Source: Styela clava
Taxonomy: Eukaryota > Chordata > Ascidiacea > Stolidobranchia > Styelidae
Direction: 5' to 3'
Assembly (NCBI RefSeq): GCF_964204865.1
Contig: NC_135252.1
Coordinates: forward strand, 12,979,383-13,043,382
DNA: 64,000 nucleotides
Part shown: positions 37,901 through 48,300 of the stretch, one piece after another
How the letters are laid out: every line of letters begins with the position of its first letter
Position numbering within the stretch: position 1 is the first letter of the stretch
Program-made: the position numbers and the translations under genes
Notes under the pieces: generated by a model
What the model was told of the DNA's origin: nothing
The model's input: only the letters and a program-made list of their open reading frames with translations
The model's database searches: none

Positions 37901-40049
37901 AAGAACACCAGAATTTTCTTTGTCATTGTTTTTTCAGAGTTAGGATCTGGAATGAAATTTCTTTCCCCCTGGATTTTTTTCATCCAAAGTCTGGTCTAAA
38001 TTTTACCAAACTGGGATACAAAATCTGATTCTACAGGTTTTCATGAGTGTTGCAAAATGTACTTCCAGAATGTTTCCAGAAACTAATTATAACACTACAA
38101 AAACTTGCCAGATCCTAGGACAATCAAGGAAATACAGAGATAAAAATGAGATAACAATGTTCACGAAAACAAAACAGTTGTTTTACATATTTTCACAGAA
38201 TCCAGCACCTTCAGGAGTTAATAAACTACCTCTTTCTCCTCCATCTCTTCCAATTTTCTTCTCTTATCATAATATTCATGCAATGCCCCACCTCTCTCAG
38301 AAGGGCCAGCACTTCCCATGCCATAACCTTGGAATCCAGAAGACATGAATTGGCTGTAAAGATGAAATCCTATCAGGTCAAATAGTTTTGAATCTACAAG
38401 ATAGGGCTGAAATTTGACCATAAAGCCCATAATCTAATCATATCAAGAAAATTGAAGAACAAGACATTTGCCGTGGCAAAAAATGGGGAGGATTTATTCA
38501 TACTTATGTCAGGAGAGGTCAATGATACAAATCAATCATAACTCGACTGTTTTTTCCCTTCAGACACTTATGGTATATTTGGATGGTGGAAGAAGATCAA
38601 ATCAACCACAGATTAAGTAAACCACTCAATGATTGTGAAGAGTGTACCCATCCCTTCGCAAGAAATGATTCCCACAAAAATTTAAATATGTAGACCCATG
38701 CAGCATATTTTGCAGTTTGATGTGCCACCATTAAGTCAGATAAAACACTTCACATGTTGAAGTTGAGCGTGTCAATTTTAACATCCCAATGTGCTTACTC
38801 TGATGGTTGGTTTTGAGAAAAATCATCCTGCCTCTGCATTTCCTGTTTTAGTTGAAGGTGAGGAGGAAGAGAACCAGGAAGTGGTTGACCTCCTTCACTC
38901 ATCATGCCAGTGCTGGAAAATTGGGATCCATTGTTTGGTGGCACCATAGGACCAGTGCGGACACCCTGGGGAAAATTAAACGATTTTAGTAAATTAGTTT
39001 ATTCCTATCAAACTACAAATGGTTAATTTAACCAATTTAATTTTAAATAAATTTTTATTTTTGTACAACATGTACAGATTCGGCTTGAAGGTCCATGCCT
39101 ACCTGTATCTTGGCACCAACAGTGGATATGATCCAATAGCAACTCTTAAATATTCCAGTAGTCGTGTCATGTTATCATTACATGTACAAGTAGTCCCCAT
39201 CATATTTTCATGTGAAGTTATTTTTTCATGGCAATTTTTTAAAGAAATTAGCATTTTGTCATTTTTTTTAAACAAGTTCAAGATTTAGGTTCCAGCTAGT
39301 GACAAAAGATACTACTGTATAAATTTCAAATCTCGAATGGATATAATACAGGACAAAACATATAAGAGAAAAAACAAAATATCCTTGAATGATAATCATG
39401 TATTTATATAGATATAAATACGAACCGATTTTGGGGGTACTTCAGAAGGCTTCATTTTTCCAGCTCGAACAAGATAATTAACAAAATCCCAGGCAGCGTT
39501 TGCTTGGGCATCCTTCTTATTTGTTGAGTTTCCTATTCCAGCATAAGGTATTGTATCAACTCTGAGCTAAAAATAATAATAATAGTTGAACATAAATTAA
39601 GTTTGATACCTAAAGAATTATAAACTTTACTATATTTTCATATTATATGTCTAAAATAGTCAAATCCAATCAGTGAAGCAATTTACATATTACAGAAATG
39701 AAAAAAACACTCGAATATTCAAAGCAACTCAAGACTGCATGTCATTGGCAATATAAATAGTTTTTCCTTATTACCAAATTGGCTTTGTTAAAGTTAAATC
39801 ATCATTAATGGAGCAAAATTTATCCCAATCCACTCATGTGGCAAATAATAAGTTTATTCATTTCACCACAAATGTAGTAAATGGCTTGACAGTTGACACT
39901 TCAGTTGAAAAATGCAATGAACGATATTCTCTGCTTACCTCACATTTAAATCTTGGTTTATACTTGTTGCCACCAGCTTGAACATCATAAACTGGAGTTA
40001 GCTTTTGTTTTCCAAGCCATGAATATACAAATGTCTTGACTTCAGTCAT
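22967..40049 (-). CDS. DHX9: ATP-dependent RNA helicase A (DHX9/maleless homologue)
   Basis: Thirty exons: 40049..39939, 39566..39426, 38965..38800, 38353..38230, 37637..37489, 36600..36554, 36348..36212, 35602..35342, 34821..34744, 34290..34171, 33803..33686, 32739..32644, 32149..32067, 31613..31457, 31384..31254, 30511..30391, 29725..29633, 28791..28697, 28212..28139, 27824..27672, 27424..27319, 26994..26828, 25985..25824, 25498..25384, 25171..25040, 24956..24849, 24601..24486, 23906..23700, 23344..23257, 23092..22967. About 1,260 residues (human 1,270). In order: dsRBD1 ([37 protein letters not shown]), dsRBD2 ([21 protein letters not shown]), a [16 protein letters not shown] linker, [10 protein letters not shown] (Walker A, about residue 436), [17 protein letters not shown] (about 536), [44 protein letters not shown] (about 795), HA2 and OB-fold regions, and an RGG/FRGGRG tail ending GRW. 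It unwinds dsRNA and R-loops in the nucleus. All phases agree except exon 3, which is one base short. Exon 15 carries a local [12 protein letters not shown] insert. Confidence 0.95.
24006..24296 (+). mobile_element. tRNA-derived SINE, copy 1 (diverged)
   Basis: Aligns by eye with the better copy at 32787-33135: TTGCTGGACTTTTCGCCG, CTGGTCGGTTACGGCTT, CCACCATCAAGCCCATGCAT, GACTGGTAACCAGACG and the tail CCTATCCTATC. The tRNA-like head is degraded. It lies in a DHX9 intron, antisense to the gene. Confidence 0.7.
26308..26645 (+). mobile_element. tRNA-derived SINE, copy 2
   Basis: The head GGCAGAGTGGCGCATCATCG and CTAAGCGATAAAAATACGCT resembles a tRNA 5' half. GGTTCGCAGGGACGAATCC is a broken B-box region. 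The body has GGATTGCTGGACTCC, CCACCATTAAGACCATGCAT and CGAGAGGCCGTGGTTCGC; the tail is TAAATATGTAAATCCTATC. In a DHX9 intron, antisense to the gene. Confidence 0.75.
28351..28695. repeat. Three tandem ~115-bp units adjoining a DHX9 splice donor
   Basis: Units 28351-28465, 28466-28580 and 28581-28695 each contain TGTATAAAACAGTTGATT (or TATGAAAC), TTAATAAGACACTT and TTCTCTTA. Units 2 and 3 are near-identical; unit 1 is more diverged. The right edge coincides with the GTAAGAG donor of DHX9 exon 18 (minus strand), so the donor-proximal part of the intron has been triplicated. The internal copies read GAATAAGAG instead of GTAAGAG and have lost the donor GT. Confidence 0.85.
28995..29471 (+). pseudogene. 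LINE reverse transcriptase C-terminal fragment
   Basis: A 158-codon frame in the intron between DHX9 exons 17 and 18, antisense to the gene. It includes [56 protein letters not shown] and [15 protein letters not shown]. The block RRxLRISW...NEEV...RQLQFFGH is characteristic of the region after the reverse transcriptase domain in non-LTR retrotransposon ORF2 proteins. The catalytic domain and endonuclease are missing, so this is a 5'-truncated dead copy, the usual product of target-primed insertion. Confidence 0.75.
32273..32512. mobile_element. Foldback MITE, copy B
   Basis: The left GGTACTCCCGAAGTATGCAT with ACCAAGATGGCGAACAC pairs with the right GTCCGGTATCTTGGT and CATACTTCAGGAGTACTCC. The interior shares GTTAGGCCATAATTTTCTTC, ACTAGCCAAGTGACTCCC and GTACCTAAAGTTATGGCCTA with copy A at 12770. 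Sits in the DHX9 intron between exons 12 and 13. Confidence 0.7.
32787..33135 (-). mobile_element. tRNA-derived SINE, copy 3 (best preserved)
   Basis: Reading the minus strand, the head has GTGTGGCTCAACGGGCTAAG (A box) and GGTTCGAATCTC (a near-consensus B box). Then come GAGGATTGCTGGACTCC, CCGCTGGTCGGTTACGG and the tail TAAATATGTAAATCCTATCC with three or more ATCCT units. This fits a tRNA-derived SINE with a pentanucleotide tail. Same transcriptional direction as DHX9, in an intron. Confidence 0.85.
38575..38740 (-). mobile_element. tRNA-derived SINE, copy 4 (highly decayed)
   Basis: Plus-strand TTTGGATGGTGGAAGAAG, AACCACAGATTAAGTAAACC, GATTGTGAAGAGTGT and ACCCATCCCTTCGCA follow the same order and spacing as copy 3 but with many substitutions; the B box is lost. 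An old insertion in the DHX9 intron between exons 3 and 4. Confidence 0.45.
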
Positions 40050-40066
40050 AATGAAAAAATGTCATA

Positions 40067-40076
40067 CTACAGAGAG
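40067..40076 (-). promoter_or_regulatory. Candidate 3' splice (possibly trans-splice) acceptor 17 nt before DHX9 ATG
   Basis: On the minus strand GGTCTCTCTGTAG precedes a 17-nt leader, TATGACATTTTTTCATT, and then the DHX9 ATG at 40049. The pyrimidine tract plus AG just before the start is what a spliced-leader acceptor or a 5' UTR intron acceptor looks like. The leader contains an upstream ATG opening a seven-codon frame that overlaps the main start. Confidence 0.4.
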
Positions 40077-40136
40077 ACCTTACGATATTCAACTAATAAT
40101 ATTAAAAGGTATTGACAAGATACTTGCAATATAGTT

Positions 40137-40142
40137 TTTATT
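40137..40142 (-). terminator. VHL: Poly(A) signal AATAAA of VHL
   Basis: The only AATAAA (and no ATTAAA) I find on the minus strand between the VHL stop (40661) and the DHX9 ATG (40049). It sits about 520 nt after the VHL stop and about 70 nt before the candidate DHX9 acceptor. Confidence 0.55.
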
Positions 40143-40660
40143 TAGAAGAAACCTAGCTTTACATTTCAAAACCAATAAACACATTAAACTTCAATTTCAA
40201 TTCGGAAAAATCAAGTAGCATCACCAAATTTGCATTAGAAACTTAATGAGATGTTACCTCACTAGGAACATTCGGACAATAGGTTTGGAGTGCATAATAA
40301 ACGACAGTTAATGAAAGGTACAAAAATTGAAGACTTTTGCATAATGTTAGAATAGAAAAAATAAAAACAAGCATCAGCTTTATAAAACATATAATATACA
40401 TTAATATATAGGTTTTTTAAGAAAGAATTGCCGAGTCTAAAATCATTTTATATAAAATTTGTGTCAGAAATGTAAGTTTTTTAAATAAATACTAGTTGAT
40501 ATTATACTCATACAACAATCTTATGTTCTAAAATTAAAATCAAATAAACATTAGAGATTAAGTATACGACAATCAAAATATTTAAAGTACCAAAGATCTC
40601 AAGCCAATTTTTTCCGTAAACAGTATTAAGGTAGGTATCCTGACCTGTACATTATAGATA

Positions 40661-42024
40661 CTAATCTCCCTCAAAATAAATAGGAAGGTTTTTATTATCC
40701 TGATCTTTCGATAACTGTTTCAAGTCATTAGCTAATACAACAGGTAATCCATCAAAGAGTTGATCAACTTTCGAGTCAAATGTAGCAATAGAGGTATATT
40801 CACAATTTACCACCAAGTAACGGTGCAAGTAGTTCAAGCATATTTGCCTTAAATTCAAAAGAGGATTCACAATTTCAACGGAATGAAATCTTTGATGTTC
40901 TCCACTCCATTCAACAGGAAAGTAGATTTTCTCAAAGTTAGGAAGGAAAGTGAGTGGATGTCTGAAGAAAAAAAAAACATATACTCTTGAGTGGAGAGTG
41001 AATGCAGGAATATGAATAAATTTCTCAAGCAAAGAAGGAGATTAAATAATATTTAATCCTACTACAATACTAGACTATATTCAAAGAAATTAGTCTAATC
41101 AGAATTCAAATCAAAAATGTAGTTTTAACATTCAGATCGTCGAGAGTACCGTTCTTTCAGCAAAACTGATATTTTCACAATGGAAATCCAATTTGAAAAT
41201 GAAGATAAAATTGAGAAATTGAAATATTTTGCCATAATCTCTCATCTGGCTGTGAGTTAAATGCAGAAAAGTGGTTCGTAAATTTAGAAATTACCGTAGG
41301 TTATACAATGATACAGTTCATGCATAATGTAGGTAATTGCTGAATTACCGTAACCATAATTAAAAATGAAGGTAAAAATACCGGCTAACAGATTAATGCC
41401 TGAAATCAATAATCGCAAATAATGTTTTCTAACATACTGACATACCGGTATATAGTAGGGTCATGAAGAATAATTAAATGCTAAACATGGAATAGAGTCA
41501 TAGACTACAACTAACCCAACGCTGCAATGTACCACAAGACATTTCTGCATTTAGGTAGACTAGACACTGCTGTACAGCAGTACAGAGATGGGTTAAGTAC
41601 GGTACCTTGAAACCTCACAAAATCTATTATTGCAGTATTGCATTACCAATCCATGCATCATCTTTCAGTCTCTGTATTAACAATTGCTAGATTGCAGATT
41701 ATTCTTGCCACATTCTATGACAAGAATTTTACGAATTTAATGCATATTTTCCGAAATTACTCCAGTACCGGTACCGTACTCTCCACTCTGAACATCCATA
41801 CCGTACCTGCAAATACTCTCATAAAAAACCCAAGGATGTGTCTTGAAAGTATCCATCAATATATAATCTCTTGGTTCTAATCTGTCTTTATACACAACAT
41901 GATTTCCCTGAAAGTTGAGCCATTCAACAGAAACGTTCCTATCAGTTTTGTTAACAAATTTTGCAAAAGCAGGGTTTTGAGAATGTTGAGATCGTTGGCG
42001 TTGCTGCAACGGGAAATCGGACAT
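40661..42024 (-). CDS. VHL: von Hippel-Lindau tumour suppressor homologue (E3 substrate receptor)
   Basis: Two exons, 42024..41807 and 40961..40661, joined TGCAG|GTACGG to TTCTTCAG|A in phase, give 172 residues. Exon 1 carries the beta domain: AKFVNKTDRNVSVEWLNFQG, then VVYKDRLEPRDY and DTFKTHPWVF. By alignment from memory the human hydroxyproline-pocket residues W88, Y98, H115 and W117 are kept, and S111 is Thr. Exon 2 carries IYFPVEW, then NLRQICLNYL (residues 109-118), which fits the elongin-C BC box LxxxCxxxL, then two predicted helices. Known role: with elongins B/C and cullin 2 it ubiquitinates prolyl-hydroxylated HIF-alpha. An in-frame Met at 42087 would add 21 residues; I prefer 42024 because TATTTCAG just upstream looks like an acceptor. 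DHX9 follows on the same strand after 611 bp. Confidence 0.88.
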
Positions 42025-44158
42025 AATGCATGAATTGACGACGAGGCACTTACAATAAAATCTAAATACTGAAATATACCGATACATACAGTTTAGTTCA
42101 ACTCAACCGTCAACTTAATTCAGAAAATTAAACGCTGGCGAAGACAGCAGTATGAAAAATGTATTCGCAGCCATTCCAGAAATAGAAAGGACTAAAACCT
42201 ACTAAGGCCTACTTGGACGTAGAACTGTAGAATGTGGTTAAAACAGGGAAGTCTTTCAAGTTAAAACATGGTTCCAAAAATGGTAAAGGTTTCTCGAATC
42301 ACCAAATTGCTGGCTTGGCCTACACATTTATATGCAGGTTTTAAGTTGAAGCTGAAGGCGCCGGCTATGAGAATTGCGAGATTTTCAAATATACAAAATA
42401 TGATAACCGATATCCATTTACTTATAAATATCAGTTATTTTTTTCCGATGCATGATAATGGACTTTGTTCGGCTAAAATTTGTGACCTCCGCCAGAGTCA
42501 CTTTCAAAAAGTTCGTTCGTAGTTCCACCAGATTCGTCATGTCTTATTCAAGCGCTGCACAATACAATTTATTTACGCATTAGGATTGCTGTGGACATGG
42601 AGAAAACGGGAATAAAACTACGCTCCGTAACTACAGTGTACCACTCATACTGCGCATTGGTCAAATCTCGCGTTTATAACTATAATTCGACGACTCCATA
42701 TTTGTTCACAGAAAATAACAAACTCGGGCACTATTCTGCAAGCCCTGCTCACGTACTGAAAATTATAAAGTCAAGTACTGTACAGTCCGGCATCATTCTC
42801 ACGCCGAGCTTAACCCATTATTAGAACATGCCTAGGTTTAAATTACCAGTAGCACTATATCATTTGAAAAGTTTGCCTTAAATATCACTGATTTTTAGAT
42901 AATCTTAAGACCTCCAATTTAACGTTGGGAAAGGAGAAATAGAGTAACATACTTAAACCATAACATAATCAAAGAATTATGATTGCTATTTTATAACCAT
43001 ACGCCTATCAAAATGCAACAATGTTTGTTGCCATTTTTTAAATTCGCATCAACATGGAGTATACCATAAAAAACACATGATATCGCCGGGCCAAGGGATC
43101 GTCCGAGTAATTACTTACCTCTTCTTCGACCGTTTTCTAATTTGATCACAGTTAATTAATAATGTGATATCGCTAATCAGTTTGAGCGGGAATGTGCGCT
43201 TCGCTTTTCTCAACCATTCACTGGAGTTAGTAATGACGAACGGTTTGTCTGTTCTGTAGGAGCTTTTCAACGTACCGTAGTCTTTAATTTTTTTTGGCGC
43301 AACATTACAACATTAAGGTAAGCAGATGTTTTTTGATAAAAAATATATATATATACTAAGTCGCTGGTACAATTCTGCTACTTTTGGTATTATGTTTTAT
43401 AAATAGCGAATTATAAAACTTGAGGGGTTCCGGCAAATCAAGATTTCAAGTGTCGATAATCGCGAGATAAACAACATAATCAAAAAGGTTGAAGCAAGGA
43501 ACTTCCGAGATAAAAGAACAATCTTTTATGAAATCCAATTTAAACCTAAACCAAAGTTTGATTCCCCGGTGAGACAATTTTTTTATATATATTTAGATGG
43601 GCATACAAAGTTGTACGGACTAATCAAGTGGGACTTGGTTACCCGAATAAGTTAGACTTTTTTCATTTTGCACAATGTTTCTTGTTTTATACACATTTGT
43701 AATTTGGTAATCTGTTGCATTCATAATGTGGGTCGATAGCAGTATATAAGTTCCATTCCCATACGCTCAATTGCAACCAATGTTTTAAAATGTCTTTTCG
43801 TTGTTCCTGGTACTACTATGAATATCACGTTAGCAACACCCGTTTCATATAGCGTCCAATTATTAGAGTAAATTAGTGTAAATTTCATTGTACAAAATTG
43901 AAGGTCTATGCGAATCCTTTTATATAAAACGTATTACATATATATTTTAATAAATAAAAATTGTGTGAATATATTTATTTATCAAGTATTTATATTTACC
44001 GGTAGATATACTGCATGGTTTGACAATTGTGTGGATCATTGTTGTACAAAGAAATATCGACTATAGACTGGGGAATTTACGTTTGCAAACATGCGACGAT
44101 AGTCGTTACACAGGGGTAAATATTACACGCTTATGTTATATAATAGATAATCTACAGC
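42025..44158. other. VHL upstream region, no coding gene recognised
   Basis: Holds the presumed VHL promoter. On the minus strand TATATTTCAG near 42070 is a possible 5' UTR acceptor, and GAAGAAGAG|GTAAGTAA near 43115 is a strong donor that could end a non-coding first exon. Open frames at 42268-42522 and 42591-42824 on the plus strand have no motif or splice context, and I do not accept them as genes. Confidence 0.35.
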
Positions 44159-45357
44159 AGGGGTGTCAAACTCGTGGGTTTGAAGGCCGCATTGCATTTT
44201 GGGAATTGTGCAAAGGGCCGCAAACAGATTTGATATATTTTGATAATGTATACTTGAAGCATATTTTAAATAGGTGTAGTTTGTGACATATACTGTGATG
44301 CAATTAAACAGTCAAATGAAGTTTTGTTATTTTCTTAAATTTTAAATACCATTTACATATTAATTTTTGCATTTCACTATTTTTGCAATTTACTGTATTT
44401 ATTACAAAAATTTTATTTTATGTATAACTATCCAAAATATTTTTGAACAAAGTTTTGATAAGGAAAGAATAATACATACACTAAAAATGACTTAATCTAA
44501 ATATATAGATCTAAAATTTACAATATTGCTACAGAATGAACTCAATGTTTTTTATTGAACATGTCCTGACTTTTGACATCTCTTTTGTGCCACCAGCTTA
44601 CTAATATCAGGCTGAAATGATTTTACAGTATCAACTCTGATTAACGAGGTCACATGATCATCGGTTAATCTGGATCGTTGAGAATATTTGATTAATTTCA
44701 TTAATGCAAAAATATTACGTTCATCATTCCATGTATAGATCAGTAAACAAACAAATTTTAGAACCAAACTTTTCCCGCCACTACCTTCACGTGGCATAGG
44801 ACCGGTTGAGTTATGATTGATATTGATATTTAGTAACTAAGTATGGTATAATCATAATAGTATACAAACACATAAATATTTTCTGTTCGTAGTTGATCTT
44901 TAAAATTGTCATATTGACTGCTGAGCTTATTCTGATGATGTCTACTCATATTGTATTCTTTCATTTTACTGATAGAAACGTGAAAAATTGATCAATGCGC
45001 TTTAGAATTTTGAGAAATGCAGAAATATTGCAACTCCCCTTTTATTTAAAATTGCCACTTTTTTCATGTACTTTGTGTTTCATTTAATTCCCGTAGTGTT
45101 TTTTTTACAAGTATTCTTTTGCTAGCTTGAGGTGTATCCATACATAATTGTGTCAAATTGAAAACAAAAACATTCAATTTTCCAATGTTATAATTGTCGT
45201 TTTCTGTGTGAATAAGCAGTTTCACTTTAGGGTTTGAAAAATGTATTACATTTAGGTAACAAAATATATATTACATTTATTGTTAGGCGTTCGAGGGCCG
45301 CATTGGAAATTCTCTGGGGCCGCATGCGGCCCGCGGGCCGCAAGTTTGACACCCCTG
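44159..45357. mobile_element. hAT element with 8-bp TSD ATCTACAG
   Basis: The left end is CAGGGGTGTCAAACTCG at 44159; the right end is CAAGTTTGACACCCCTG, ending at 45357. They are flanked by identical ATCTACAG at 44151-44158 and 45358-45365. GGCCGCAT and GCGGCCCGCGGGCCGC are subterminal. The 1,199-bp interior keeps a remnant of the transposase C-terminus, so this is an internally deleted copy of a once autonomous element. Confidence 0.9.
44552..44797 (-). pseudogene. hAT transposase C-terminal remnant
   Basis: An 81-codon frame inside the hAT element. The part SRLTDDHVTSLIRVDT, then PDISKLVAQKRCQKSG, matches the usual C-terminal end of hAT transposases related to GTF2IRD2, EPM2AIP1 and ZNF862 (pattern RLTDEHL...PDIDKLV..KRCQ.SG). 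The catalytic core and BED finger are absent. It shows that the element's coding strand is minus. Confidence 0.7.
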
Positions 45358-45365
45358 ATCTACAG

Positions 45366-48300
45366 CTTATCTGGCCATTGAAATAGCATATAATCTCTGG
45401 TCGGAGCCTTAGAGATAACCCGCCAAAACACTTTGAACTAGCAATATTTACCTTGTAAAAAACTTTTTATTTTATTTTAAATAGACTCCATAAATCGAAT
45501 ATAATTTAAGTTTATGTTCACCACCAATCAATAAACGATAATATCGGTCGGAGACCGAAGACTTATCGATCGAAACTGCGGTTTCGATTCATGGCTCTAT
45601 AGTGACACCGCGTGTCTCATCACTAATTAATTAATAATTCGCTAATTATACGACATAATTTATAAAATGTTTTTCTACTTTAATTTCAAATTTGAAAAAG
45701 CGGGCCGAGATGATTCTTCAATGGCTTGTTGTGAAAACATTCTTGACGTGTTTATTTTTCAAGAATTCAATACATATAAGTAATAATTTTATCAATGCAT
45801 TGCAACAGTACATTGAATTTGCTTACCCAATTGACTGGATCACTGAGACTATAGTAGGCTTTAAAATATTGTTATACTATTTTCAAAATTAATAACAGCA
45901 GGTGTTATTGATTTTATCCTTTCTATTACAGTTTTTTTTTCATTTCCAAGTAAATGAAAACTAAGGCTAACTAAAAGCTTGTTATCGGTCGTGCTCGTTG
46001 GTTGTGTCAATTTACAATAGAAAATCTATCAGGATAGTGTATTGTTTTTTGTATATTTTGTTTCAATGACACAGCTCATTTTGCTACATTTACGAATTTT
46101 CAGAATAAACAAATAAATGAAATTGAAACTAATCATATTTTTCTAGAAACAAGACAAATTTAAAAAAGAGAACAAAGCAACAAAGTAAGCGACTATAAGG
46201 AACAGTTGTTCTACTAGGCCGATTTGCATGGTAATTATTAATTGAATTATTATATTATTGATCAGTTAAGTTGAGTAAAAAAGTAGACTTTGTCAAATTT
46301 CACTTTAAAAATTTTAGAGTTCAACTTTCACTGAACTATAGCGTCTAGAAATAGATTCCCCAATTCAATCTCATTCTGAATAATAATAATACATCTGAAC
46401 ACCTCAGAGATTAAATTAATGATAAATTGAAAAACGAACGTTGCGACTGTGCAAAACAATCCAAATGAATTCATCTGATAAATGCCGATACAGCTGAAAC
46501 ATAAAACAAAGTAACCTTCCATATCTTACAGTTCACTTTCCTTCCTCCATCTTACAGACAGGGTCGGCTATAGACAATACTGCGTGCGATGGATGAAGAT
46601 CCTGTGACAGCACCTAACCGATTTGGAATAAGTTAGCTGGATGCCAGTAATAATAATATTATGCAGCTTTCAAGTTTTTTTTTATTAATTCCGCTGATTT
46701 ATGCTTCACACAACTGAGCCTATAAGGAGGTTTAATAGGAGTTTATGTGTGCGTTTACCATGTGAAACTGCGCTGCATTTTTGATATTTCCTATTTATTC
46801 ATTTATTGTGTTGTTTTATCCGTTTATTTATTTATTTTTTTTTGTCATTTTACTTACGTTCCGTGTTAGTAGCCAGCCAGAGATACAGCGGGAAAAGTCG
46901 TTGTGCAGATATTTAGAGCAGCATTAGATTGAAGATAAAGACCAAGAGTTGTTATTGCATGGTATCATTGTAAGATACAGACGGCAAGGCGCCAATATTA
47001 TTGAAACGAGTCCTATTATGGTACCGGTAATTATTAATGTACATAAGTAACCCGGATACTCCGACCCAGACTCTATCTGATGGCTTTGAGAATCTCAGAA
47101 TTCAACTCTAATGCGAAATTTTAGTTTTGAACTTTTCACTCAAAATTCTATTGGGTCTCCTTTTCAACTTCCAAATATCAAACATTTTCAACTCTGGGGA
47201 AACTCTAATAATTACATATGAGTAGTTTATATACATTCCGAACTAAGGAAATGGGCGCTGTTCAAAAATTAGTGTCTCAGCATCTTAGATAGTCTATTCA
47301 CAAGTCTGATATCAAATAGGCCTGTACAAGCACTTATTGAACTGTTTGTGTGAACTCATTCTCTAGGTACCACAAAAAAAGTTTTCAGCAGCAATTCACA
47401 TAGCTACTGCAAACCAGGTGTAATAATATAATGGGTATATATCTGCTAATTTATTCAGCTGTTTGATCTCATCTAGAATGTTTTGAAGAATAAGTTAATT
47501 GCAAAGGACAGTTCTTTGATTGAGCTCTTGTGTCCTTCAATGAAGTGAGGACGGACGCTAAATGTCCTTTATTTCTAGCATCTATTCTGCGATAAAAGCT
47601 GCAAAATATTTAAAAGTATATATATATATATACATATTAAAAATAATAACTGCACAATATACATAACAAATTAATCTTGTAGGTCCGGGATGGCGACTCC
47701 GAAACTGGCCAACTTCAGTTGAAATGTTGCCAGTGACGACGAGCTAAGATGACGTCTCGAAGCTAATTTGTTGATGAACTGATGAATTAGGTCATTTTAC
47801 ACATGGTGGTGTAATGAATGTCTCAGACAAATTGCAAGACGCAAGTAGACTGTCATTGCTTTTCTGGGATAAATTTCTTAGTACCAATGGCTTTTTAAAA
47901 CGTCGCAAAGTGCCTGGAAATATTAACAATTTTTTGCCTGCTTTATCCGGAAATTTTTTTGTTGAATGCTGAGGAATTCTCGACGGTTTCATCGCCCATT
48001 AGAAAAAGTTTTATTACCAACAAAATTATTTGCGAAAGTTTCCATTCTGTATATAATTTAAGAATGTTGAATATTTCAGAATGTGAAATGCCAGTCTAAT
48101 ATTGTAAAATGATCATGCATTAAACAGCTTTGGGCTCGGCAGCTTTGTCACTTTACCCTGTTTTTTGTTCGAGTTGATGGCAGCGGCATATGTAGGAGGA
48201 AGTTAATCTCGAGGGACCTCTATAAAGGTTTTGAAGAGACGCTGACACGGGAAAGGGTAAAAATATGTAACAATTATCTGATTTGTTCCGTTCATTCCAT

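Noticed and set aside
42268-42824. Two plus-strand open frames upstream of VHL
   Set aside because: No motif, no splice context and poor codon character; treated as promoter-region noise.
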